The position numbers were made by a program, and so were the translations under genes. Shown here in pieces: positions 1-10,550 of a stretch of DNA of 64,000 nt. Each line of letters starts with the position of its first letter. Position 1 is the first letter of the stretch. The notes under the pieces are model-generated. The model ran no database searches and was not told the origin of the DNA. It saw only the letters and a program-made list of their open reading frames with translations. Origin of the DNA: Ecdyonurus torrentis (Eukaryota > Arthropoda > Insecta > Ephemeroptera > Heptageniidae); contig OX439134.1 in assembly GCA_949318235.1 (NCBI GenBank), positions 24,562,662 to 24,626,661 on the forward strand. The letters run 5' to 3'.

Positions 1-187
1 TTTAAAATGTCTTATGAAAAGTTTATAGCACTTTAGTCGCAAAAAATAAAACTTTTTTTTTAGTTTTTGAAAATTTTCGTATTTTCTTACCGAAGTCTAT
101 AGCATTGTAGCCCATATGAAGAAAAAAAAAGTTTGTAACTCGAGTTCTAATTAAGATGGAAAGTTGCGGTTTTGAAATTAAGTGATG
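1..187 (+). repeat. Satellite B, partial block at window edge
   Basis: This is the right-hand part of a ~340-bp satellite B monomer. It includes the landmarks TATAGCATTGTAGCCCATAT, an A-tract, the AACTCGAGTT palindrome and GTTGCGGTTTTGAAAT. It ends at AAGTGATG, where satellite A begins abruptly. B has AGTGATG and A has the similar CAGTGATG at the corresponding point, so the join may be a microhomology junction. The minus-strand open frame here is a by-product of the repeat. Confidence 0.9.
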
Positions 188-1559
188 AATCAAGAAGGTT
201 GTCAGTGATGGTGTCACTTATCTACTACATACATAACTAAAGTCAAGTTGATAGTCAGTGATGACGTCACTTATCTACTTCATACACTACTAAAGACAAG
301 TTGATAGTTAGTGATGACGTCACTTACCTCCTACATACACAACCAAACTCAAATTGATAGTCAGTAATGACGTCACTTATCTACTTCATACACTACTAAA
401 GTCAAATTGATATTCAGTGATGACGTTGCATTTCTACGTCATACACTACTAAAGTCAAGTTGATAGTCAGTGATTGCGTCACTTATCTACTTCATATACC
501 ACTAAAGTCAAGTTGATAGTCAGTGATGACCTTACATCTTTTCCATACACTACTAAAGTCAAGTTGATAGTCAGTGATGGCGTCACTTAATTTCTTCATA
601 AACTAATAAAGTCAAGATGATAGTCAGTGATGACGTTATATATCTACTTCATACTCTACTAAAGTCAAGTTGAAAAACACGTATGACGTAACTTATTGAC
701 TTCATAAATTACAAAAGTCAAGTTGATAGTCAGTGATGGCGTCACATATCTGCTTCATACGCTACTAAATACTAGTTGATAGTTAGTGATAACGTCACTT
801 ATCTACTTTATACACAACTAAAGTCAAGATCATAGTTACTAATGACGTCACATATCTACTTAATACACAACTAAAGTCAAGTTGATAGTCAGTGATGATG
901 TCACTTATCTACTTTATACACAACTAAAGTCAAGATGATAGTCTGTGATAACGTCACATATCTACTTCATACACAACTAAAGTCAAGTTGATAGTCAGTG
1001 ATGACGTCACTTATCTACTTCATACACTACTAAAGTCAAATTGACAGTCAGTGTTGACGTTGCATTTCTACTTCATACACTACTCAAGTCAATTGATAGT
1101 CAGTGATTGCGTCACATATCCACTTCATAAAAAACTAAAGTCAAGATGATATTTAGTAATAACGTCACTTATCTACTTTTTATACAACTAAAAACAAGTA
1201 GAGAGTCAGTGATGACATCACTTATCTACTTCATACACTACTAAAGTCAAGTTGATAGTCAGTGATGACGTCACATATCTACTACGTAAACAACTAAAGT
1301 CAAGTTAATAGTCAGTGATGACGTCACTTATCTTCTTCATACAATACTAAAGTCAAGTTGGTAGTCAGTGATGGCGTCACTTATCTACTTTATTAACTTC
1401 TAAAGTCTAGACGATAGTCAGTGATGACGTCACTTTTCTATTTCATACACTAATAAAGTCAAGTGTATAGTCAGTGATGACGTTACTTATCTACTACAAA
1501 CATAAATAAAGTTTAGTTGATCGTTAGTAATGACGTCACTTATCTACTTCATACACTAC
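188..1559 (+). repeat. Satellite A block 1 (~53-bp monomer, CRE-bearing)
   Basis: About 26 head-to-tail monomers. The core of each is GTGATGACGTCACTTATC, followed by TACTTCATACACTACTAAAG and TCAAGTTGATAGTCA. The palindrome TGACGTCA matches the CREB/ATF consensus. Variants include TGACGTTGCAT (around 425 and 1055), TGGCGTCAC and TGACATCAC. The right edge (CACTAC) fuses to satellite B through a shared CTAC at 1556-1559. No gene is present. Confidence 0.95.
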
Positions 1560-4500
1560 AGACTCACGGTTTAAACTTAAATGTATCACTTTGAAATGTC
1601 TTATGAAAAGTTTCTTACACCTAAGTCGCAAAAAATAAAACTTTCTCAGTTTTTAAAATTTTTAAGTATTTTCTTAGCGAAGTCTATAGCATTGTAACCC
1701 ATATGAAGAAAAAAAAAGTTTGTAACTCGAGTTATAATTGAGATGGAAAGTTGCGGATTTGAATAAAGTGATGCAAAACGTTCTATAGTACTAAACTCAC
1801 CTCTAGAAACAAAATTGAGACAACAATTTTTCGAAAAAATTGTGTTTTTCAGGTTCTGAAAACGATTTTTGATGATATCTCAGAAACTAATAATGCTACA
1901 GAATTGTGGTTAGAAATGAAATGTATCACTTTGAAATGTTTTATGAAAAGTTTATTACACTTAAGTCGCAAAAAAAAAACTTTCTCAGTTTTTGAGAATT
2001 TTAGTATTTTCTTATCGAAGTCTATAGCATTGTAGCACATATTATTATAAAGAAAAAAAAAGTTTGTAACTCGAGTTCCAATTGAGATAGAAAGTTGCGG
2101 TTTTGAAATAAAGTAATGGAAAACATTCTGTAGTACTTAATTGACCTCTGGAAACAAAATTAAGAAAAATAATTTTTCATAAAAAATTGTAGTTTTTAGA
2201 TTCTGAAATTTTTTTTTGATGATATCTCAGAAACTAATAAAGCTACAGACTTGCGGTTTGAACTGAAATGTATCACTTTAAATTGTCTTATGAAAATTTT
2301 TATTACACTTTAGTTGCAAAAAATAAAACTTTCTAAGTTTTTGAAAATTTTAGTGTTTTCTTATCGAAATATATAGCATTGCAGCCCAAATGAAGAAAAA
2401 AAAAGTTTGTAACTCGAGTTCTAATTGACATGGAAAGTTGCGGTTTTGAAATAAAGTGATGCAAAGCGCTCTTGAGTAATAAATTCACCTCTAGAAATAA
2501 AATTGAGAAAAAAAAATTGAAAAAAATTGTGTTTTTCATGTTCTGAAAACGATTTTTTATAATATATCAGAAACTAATAATGCTACAGACTTGCGTTTAG
2601 AACTGAAATGTATCACTTTGAAATGTCTTATGAAAAGTTTCTTACACTTAAGTCGCAAAAAATTAAACTTTCTCAGTTTTTGAGAATTTTCGTATTTTCT
2701 TACCGAAGTCTATAGCATTGTAGCCCATATGAAAAAAAGAAAAGTTTGTAACTCGAGTTTCAATTGAGATATAAAGTTGCGGTTTTGAAATAAAGGTATG
2801 CAAAACATTCTATAGTACTAAATTCACCTGTAGAAACAAAATTGATCAAAAAAAAAATTATTCAAAAAAATTGTGTTTTTCAGATTCTGAAAACGATTTT
2901 TGATGATATCTCAGAAACTAATAATGCTAGAGACTTACGGTTTGAACTGAAATGTAGCACTTTGAAATGTCTTATGAAAAGTTTATTACACTCTAGTCGC
3001 AAAAAATAAAACTTTCTCAGTTTTTGAGTATTTTAGTATTGTCTTACCGTAGGCTATAGCAATGTAGCCCATATGAAGAAAAAAAAAGTTTGTAACTCAA
3101 ATTCCAATTAAGATAGAAAGTTGCGGTTTTGAAATAAAGTGATGCAAAACATTCTATAGTACTAAATTCACCTCTAGAAACAAAATTGAGATAAATAATT
3201 TTTTAAAAAAAATTGTGTTTTTCAGATTCTAAAAATGATTTTAGATGTTATCTCAGAAACTAATAATGCTACAGACTTACGGTTTGAACTGAAATGTATA
3301 AATTTGAAATGACTTATGAAAAGTTTATTACACTTTAGACGCAAAAAATAAAACTTTCTAAGTTTTTGAGAATTTTAGTATTTCCTTATTGAAGTCTATA
3401 GCATTGTAGCCCATATGAAGAAAAAAAAAGTTTGTAACTCGAGTTCTAATTGAGATAAAAATTGCGGTTTTGAAATAAATTGATGCAAAACGCTCTATAG
3501 TACAAAATTCACCTCCAGAAACAAAATTGAGAATTTTTTTTTTTTTTTAAATTGTGTTTTTCAGGATCTGAAAACGATTTTTGATGATATCTCAGAAACT
3601 AATAATGCTACAGACTTGCGGTTTGAACTGAAATATATCACTTTAAATTGTCTTATGAAAAGTTTATAACACTTTAGTCGCAAAAAATGAAACTTTCTCA
3701 GTTTTTGAGAATTTATTGTTTTCTTATCGAAGTCTATAGCATTGTAGCCCATATGAAGAAAAAAAAAGTTTGTAACTCGAGTTCCAATTGAGATAGCAAG
3801 TTGCGGTTCTGAAATAAAGTGATGCAAAATCTTCTATAGTACTAAATTGATATCTAGAAACAAAATTGAGAAAAATAAATTTAAAAAAAAAATTGTGTTT
3901 TCAGATTCTGAAAACGATTTTTGATGATATCTCAGAAACTAATAATGCTACAGACTTGCGGTTTGAACAGAAATGTATCACTTTGAAATGTCTTATGAAA
4001 AGTTTCTTACACTTAAGTCGCAAAAAATAAAACTTTTTCAGTTTTTGAGAATTTTAGTGTTTTCTTACCGAAGTCTATAGCATTGTAGCCCATATGAAGA
4101 AAAGAAAAGTTTGTAACTCGAGTTCCAATTGACATATAAAGTTGCGGTTTTGAAATAAAGGGATGCAAAACATTCTATAGTACTAAATTCAGCTCTAGGA
4201 ACAAAATTGAGCAAAAAAATAATTTTTCAAAAAAATTGTTTTTTTTAGATTCTGAAAACGATTTTTGATGATATCTCAGAAATTAATAATGCTACAGACT
4301 TACGGTTTTAACAGAAATGTATCACTTCGAAATGTCTAATGAAAAGTTTATGACACTCTATTCGCAAAAAATAAAACTTTCTTAATTTTTGAGTATTTTA
4401 GTATTTTCTTACCGTAGGCTATAGCAATGTAGCCCATATAAAGAAAAAAAAAAGTTTGTAACTCGAGTTCCAATTGATATAGACAGTAGCGGTTTTGAAA

Positions 4501-4617
4501 TAAAGTGATGCAAAACATTCTATAGTTCTAAATTCACCTCTAGAAACAAAATTGAGAAAAATAATTTTTCAAAAAAAATTGTGTTTTTCAGATTCTGAAA
4601 ACGATTTTTGATTATAT
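1560..4617 (+). repeat. Satellite B block 2a (~340-bp monomer)
   Basis: About nine direct-repeat monomers. Each carries, in order: a TTTTCAG-ATT-CTGAAAA inverted repeat, GATGATATCTCAGAAACTAA, GCTACAGACTTGCGGTTTGA, a TTTAGTCGCAAAAAATAAAA stretch, TATAGCATTGTAGCCCATAT, an A8-A9 run, the XhoI palindrome AACTCGAGTT and TATAGTACTAAATTCACCTC. A-run lengths differ between monomers, which breaks any reading frame. Minus-strand ORFs of 60-97 aa recur because the monomer happens to be open; I do not treat them as genes. A solo LTR interrupts the block at 4618. Confidence 0.95.
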
Positions 4618-4847
4618 TGTCACCATTATGCCTAATTAAGCATAATTGGTGATTTTAACACATGAAAACTGGGTACTAACATAAATAATGACTTTCGTAT
4701 TGATTTACACTTTATGGATTCTTCTTAGAATCCGTGAGTAATAATTAATATAAACGTGCGCGGGATCATCACGTAAGGATTATCTTTTGTGGGTTTTCTT
4801 ACTAATTATTGAATTAGGAATTACTATTAAGTAACGGGCCAGTTTAA

Positions 4848-4854
4848 TATAAAA
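4848..4854 (+). promoter_or_regulatory. TATA box of the solo LTR
   Basis: TATAAAAGG lies 231 bp from the LTR start, a usual U3 position. It is followed by a GC-richer stretch that would be the R/U5 leader. Confidence 0.55.
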
Positions 4855-4933
4855 GGAGTTGCGTATTTTAATCGGGGCAGAGGAACACAGAACGGGAGAA
4901 GCAGACACTCAGAGATGAACGGGGACACATACG

Positions 4934-4955
4934 CCGAGTCTCGGATGAGACTCGG
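4934..4955 (+). other. Perfect 9-bp-stem hairpin in the solo LTR leader
   Basis: CCGAGTCTC, loop GGAT, then GAGACTCGG. It sits about 80 bp after the TATA box, so it would lie in the 5' leader of the transcript. A structural or packaging role is only a guess. Confidence 0.6.
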
Positions 4956-5300
4956 ACCAGAGACTAGGCTTAGGATAACTCCAACTCCTTGGCGCGACTT
5001 GATACAACATGGCTAGCGAGCCGTGTTATTTCTATCTCCGCTCTTGTATCTGAACACCTTATACGATGTGAGTATCTTACATAATCGCCCTTAAATATAG
5101 TTGTAATCATTTCTTAGAGTTTGTCTTTAACAAACTAAATTATATCAGATACCTTTTCTACCTAAGTCTTTTATTGCGTCTACTAATACTGACCCAAATC
5201 TATAGGTAAATTAGACCAGGTAGGTCAGATCCTGGGTCCACTCGTACAATTTATATTAGATATTTATCAATAAATTCAAGTTAGACGTATGAGTGTGACA

Positions 5301-6413
5301 ATATCTCAGAAACTGATAATGCTACAGACTTACGGTTTGAACTGAAATGTATCACTTTGAAATGTCTTATGAAAAGTTTATAACACTTTAGTCGCAAAAA
5401 ATAAAACTTTCTCAGTTTTTGAGAATTTTCGTATTTTCTTACCAAAGTCTATAGCATTGTAGCCCATATGAAGAAGAAAAAAGTTTGTAACTCGAGTTCC
5501 AATTGAGATAGAAAGTTGCGGTTTTGAAATAAAGTGATGCAAAACATTCTATAGTTTTAAATTCACCTCTAGAAACAAAATTGAGAAAAATAATTTTTCC
5601 AAAAAAATTGTGTTTTTCAGATTCTGAAAACGATTTTTGATGATATCTCAGAAACTCATAATGCTACAGACTTAAGGTTTGAACTGAAATGTATCACTTT
5701 GAAATGTCTTATGAAAAGTTTATTACACTTTAGTCGCAAAAAATAAAACTTTTTTTTAGTTTTTTAAAATTTTCGTATTTTCTTACCGAAGTCTATAGCA
5801 TTGTAGCCCATATGAAGGAGAAAAAAGTTTGTAACTCGAGTTCTAATTGAGACGGAAAGTTGTGGTTTTGAAATAAAGTGATGTAAAACGCTCTATATTT
5901 CTAAATTCACCTCTAGAAACAAAATTGAGAGAAAAAATTCTTGAAAAAAATTGTGTTTTTCAGATTCTGAAAACGATTTTTGATGATATCTCAGAAATTA
6001 TTAATGCTACAGACTTACGGTTTGAACTGAAGTGTATCACTGTGAAATGTCTTATGAAAAGTTTATTACACTTAAGTCGCAAAATATAAAACTTTTATGG
6101 TTTTTGAAAATTTTTGTATTTTCTTATCGAAGTCTACAGCATTGTAGCCCATATGAAGAAAAAAAAAGATTGTAATTTGAGTTCTAATTAAGATGGAAAG
6201 TTGCGGTTTTGAAATAAAGTGATGCAAAACTCTCTATAGTACTAAATTAACCTTTAGAAACAAAATTGAGAAAAATAATTTTTCAAAAAAAATTGATATC
6301 TCAAAAAATAATAATGCTACAGACTTACGGTTTGAACTGAAATGTATCACTTTGAAATGTCTTATGAAAAGTTTATTACACTTCAGTCGCAAAAAATAAA
6401 ACTTTTTTTTTAG
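5301..6413 (+). repeat. Satellite B block 2b
   Basis: Continuation of the B block after the solo LTR, about three monomers. One is internally shortened: at ~6290 a poly-A segment joins directly to the GATATCTCA motif, skipping the TTTTCAGATTCTGAAAA segment. The block ends after the run of T at 6402-6411, where it joins satellite A (ATTACTAAAATTAAGTTTATAG). Confidence 0.93.
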
Positions 6414-6429
6414 ATTACTAAAATTAAGT

Positions 6430-8407
6430 TTATAGTCAGTGATGACGTTACTTATTTATTTTTTACACTACTAAAGACCAGATGAGAGTCAGTAAAGGCG
6501 TCACTTATATAATTCATCAACAACTAAAGTTAAATTGATAGAAAGTAGTAACGTCACATATCTACTTCATACACTCCTACATACAAGTTGATAGTCAGTG
6601 ATGACGTCACATATCTACCTCATACACAACTAAAGTCAAGATGAAAGTCAGTGATGACGTCACATATCTACTTCATACACTACTAAAGTTAATTTGATAG
6701 TCAGTGATGAAGTCACATATCTACTACGTAAACAGCTAAAGTAAAGTTGAAAGTCAGTGAAGATGCCACTTATCTACTTCATCATTACTAAAATCATGTT
6801 GGGAGTCAGTGATGGCGTCACTTAACTACTACATACTTAATTAAAGTCAAGTTGATAGTCAGTGATGACGTCACTTATATTCTTCATACACTACTAAAGT
6901 AAAATTAATAGTCAGTGATTGCGTCATTTGTCTACTTAATACACCACCAAAGTCAAGATGATATTTAGTAATAACATCACTTATGTACTTCATACACAAC
7001 TAAAGTCAAGTTGATAATCAGTGATGACGTCACATATCTACTAAGTAAAACACTTACGTCAAGTTGATAGTCAGTGATGACATCACTTATCTACTTCAAA
7101 CACTTCTAAAATCAAGTTGATAGTCAGTGATGATGTCACGTATCTACTTTATACACTACTTAAATCAAATTAATAGTCAGTAATGACGTCATTTATCTAC
7201 TTCATACACTACTAAAGTCAAGTTTATAGTCAGTGATGGCGTCACTTGTCTACTTCATACACTACTAAAGTCAAGATGATATGTTGTGATAAAGTCACTT
7301 ATCTACTGCATAAACAACTAAAGTCAAGTTGATAGTCAGTGATGACGTCATTTATCTAATTCATACACTACTAAAGTAAATCTGATAGTCATTGATGACG
7401 TCACTCATCTATTTCATACACTATTAAAGACCAGTTAATAGTCAGTGATGACGTCACTCATATAATTCATACACTACTAAAGTCAAATTGATAGTCAGTG
7501 ATGACGTCACATATCTACTCCATACACTACTACAGTCAAGTTGATAGTCAGTTATGACGTCATTTACCTACTTCATCAATACTAAAATCAAGTTGGTAGT
7601 CAGTGATCGCATCACGTATCTACTTCATACCCTACTAAAGACAAGTTAATAGTCAATGATGACGTCACTTATCTACTTTATACACAACTAAAGTCAAATT
7701 GAGAGTCAGTGATGACGTCACTTATCTACTTTATTCACTTCTAAAGTCAAGTTGATAGTCAGTGATGACGTCACATATCTACTACGTAAACAACTAAAGT
7801 CAAGTTGATTCTCAGTGATGATGTCATTTATCTACTTCCTACAAAACTAAAGTCAAGTTTGTAGTCAGTGATGGCGTTACTTATCTAATTTATTAACTAC
7901 TAAAGTCTAGATGATAGTCAATGATGACGTTACTTACATATTTCATTCACTAATAAAGTCAAGTTGATAGTCAGTGATGACGTTACAGATCTACTACATA
8001 CATAACTAAAGTCAAGTTGATAGTCAGTGATGACGTCACTTATCTACTTCATACACTACTAAAATCAAGTTTATAGTCAGTGATGACGTCACTTATTTAT
8101 TTTATACACTACTAAAGACTAGATGAGAGTCAGTAAAGACGTCACTTATATAATTCATCAACAACTAAAGTCAAATTGATAGAAAGTGGTAACGTCACAT
8201 ATCTACTTCATACACTCCTACATAAAAGTTGATATTCAGTGATGACGTCACATATCTACCTCATACATTACTAAAGTCAAGATGAAAGTCAGTCATGACG
8301 TCACATATCTACTTTATACACTACTAAAGTCAAGATGAAAGTCAGTGATGACGTCACATATCTACTTTATACACTACTAAAGTCAAGTTGATAGTCAGTT
8401 ATGAAGT
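6430..8407 (+). repeat. Higher-order duplication in satellite A, ~1.64-kb offset
   Basis: An unusual run of monomer variants recurs in the same order. It comprises GATGAGAGTCAGTAAAG, TAATTCATCAACAACTAAAG, GATAGAAAGT(A/G)GTAACGTC and CACTCCTACAT. The first copy is near 6481 and the second near 8122, an offset of about 1641 bp or 31 monomers. This shows amplification of multi-monomer blocks by unequal exchange. Confidence 0.8.
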
Positions 8408-10550
8408 CACATATCAACTACGTAAACAACTAAAGTCAAGTTGAAAGTCAGTGAAAACGTCACTTATCTACTTCATCAATACTAAAATCAAGTTGGGAGT
8501 CAGTGATGGTGTCACCTAACTACTACATACTTAATTAAAGTCAAGTTGATAGTCAGTGATGACGTCACTTCTCTTCCTTATACACTACTAAAGTCAAATT
8601 AATAGTCAGTGATTACCTCATTTGTCTACTTATTACACAACACTAAAGTCAAGATGATATTTAGTAATAACATCACTTTCACTTCATTTACAACTAAAGT
8701 CAAGTTGATAGTCAGTGATGACGTCACTTATCTACTTCATACACTACTAAAGTCAAGTTGATAATCATCGATGATGTCACATATCTACTTCATACACTAC
8801 TAAAGCCAAATTAATAGTCAGTGATGACGTCATTTAATAACTTTATACACTACTAAAGTCAAGTTTATAGTCAGTGATGTCGTCACTTATCTACTTCATA
8901 CACTACTAAAGTCAAGATTATATTTAGTGATAAAGTCACTTATCTACTGCATACACAACTAAAGTCAAGTTGATAGTCAGTGATGACGTCATTTATCTAC
9001 TTCATACGCTACTAAAGTCAAGTTAATAGTCATTGATGACGTCACTTACCTACTTCATACACTACTAAAGACCAGTTGATAGTCAGTGATGACGTCACTT
9101 ATATAATTCATACACAACTAAATTCAAATTGATAGTCAGTGATGACGTCACATTTCTACTCCATACACTACTACAGTCAAGTTGATAGTCAGTTATGACG
9201 TCACTTACCTACTTCATCAATACTAAAATCAAGTTGGTAGTCAGTGATCGCGTCACTTATCTACTACATATATAACTAAAGTCAAGTTAATAGTCAGTGA
9301 TGACGACACTTATCTACTTCATAAAATACTAAAGTCAAGTTGATAGTCAGTGATGATGTCACATATCTGATTCATACACTACTAAAGACAAGGAAAGACA
9401 AGGAAATAGTCAGTAATGACGTCAATTATCTACTTTATACACAACTAAATACAAGATGATAGTCAGTGATGACGTCACATATCTACTACGTAAACAACTA
9501 AAGTCAAGTTGAAAGTCAGTGAAGACGTCACTTATCAACTTCATCAATACTAAAATCAAGTTGGGAGTCTGTGATGGTGCCACCTAACTACTACATACTT
9601 AATTAAAGTCAAGTTGATAGTCAGTGATGACGTCACTTATCTTCTTCATACACTACTAAAGTCAAATTAATAGTCAGTGATTACCTCATTTGTCTACTTA
9701 TTACACCACTAAAGTCAAGATGATATTTAGTAATAACATCACTTTCACTTCATTCACAACTAAAGTCAAGTTGATAGTCAGTGATGACGTCACTTATCTA
9801 CTTCATACACTACTAAAGTCAAGTTGATAATCAGTGATGATGTCACATATCTACTTCATACACTACTAAAGCCAAATTAATAGTCAGTGATGACGTCATT
9901 TATTAACTTTATACACTACTAAAGTCAAGTTTATAGTCAGTGATGTCGTCACTTATCAACTTCATACACTACTAAAGTCAAGATGATATTTAGTGATAAA
10001 GTCACTTATCTACTGCATACACAACTAAAGTCAAGTTGATAGTCAGTGATTACGTCATTTATCTACTTCATACACTACTAAAGTCAAGTTAATAGTCATT
10101 GATGACGTCACTTACCTATTTTATACACTACTAAAGACCAGTTGATAGTCAGTGATGACGTCATTATATAATTCATACACAACTAAATTCAAATTGATAG
10201 TCAGTGATGACGTCACATTTCTACTCCATACACTACTACAGTCAAGTTGATATTTAGTTATGACGTCACTTACCTACTTCATCAATACTAAAATCAAGTT
10301 GGTAGTCAGTGATCGCGTCACTTATCTACTACATATATAACTAAAGTCAAGTTAATAGTCAGTGATGACGACATTTATCTACTTTATAAAATACTAAAGT
10401 CAAGTTGATAGTCAATGATGATGTCACATATCTGATTCATACACTACTAAAGACAAGGAAATAGTCAGTAATGACGTCAATTATCTACTTTATACACAAC
10501 TAAATACAAGATGATAGTCAGTGATGACGTCACATATCTACTTCATACAC
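8408..10550 (+). repeat. Tandem ~1.07-kb higher-order duplication in satellite A
   Basis: The variant string TTGGGAGTC, GATGGTG(T/C)CACCTAACTA, CATACTTAATTAAAG occurs at ~8494 and again at ~9562, 1068 bp apart (about 20 monomers). It is followed in both copies by the same succession of variants (GATTACCTCATTTG, AACATCACTTTCACTTCATT, GATGTCGTCAC, GATAAAGTCAC). The copies differ by scattered substitutions and a small insertion near 9385-9395. Confidence 0.85.

Larger units (their letters stand above)
4618..5300 (+). mobile_element. Solo LTR of an LTR retrotransposon, 683 bp
   Basis: The segment begins TGTCAC and ends GTGACA, a perfect 6-bp terminal inverted repeat with TG...CA ends. It is flanked by a perfect 4-bp target site duplication, ATAT (4614-4617 and 5301-5304). 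Removing it and one ATAT restores a continuous satellite B monomer (GATTATAT joined to CTCAGAAAC). It has a TATA box (TATAAAA, 4848-4854) and a possible polyadenylation signal AATAAA (5269-5274), as expected for U3-R-U5. No internal coding region remains, so it probably arose by LTR-LTR recombination. It is not alignable by eye with the LTRs at 13253 and 25645. Orientation follows the TATA and AATAAA order. The family is not identified; a 4-bp duplication suits several Ty3/gypsy lineages. Confidence 0.88.
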
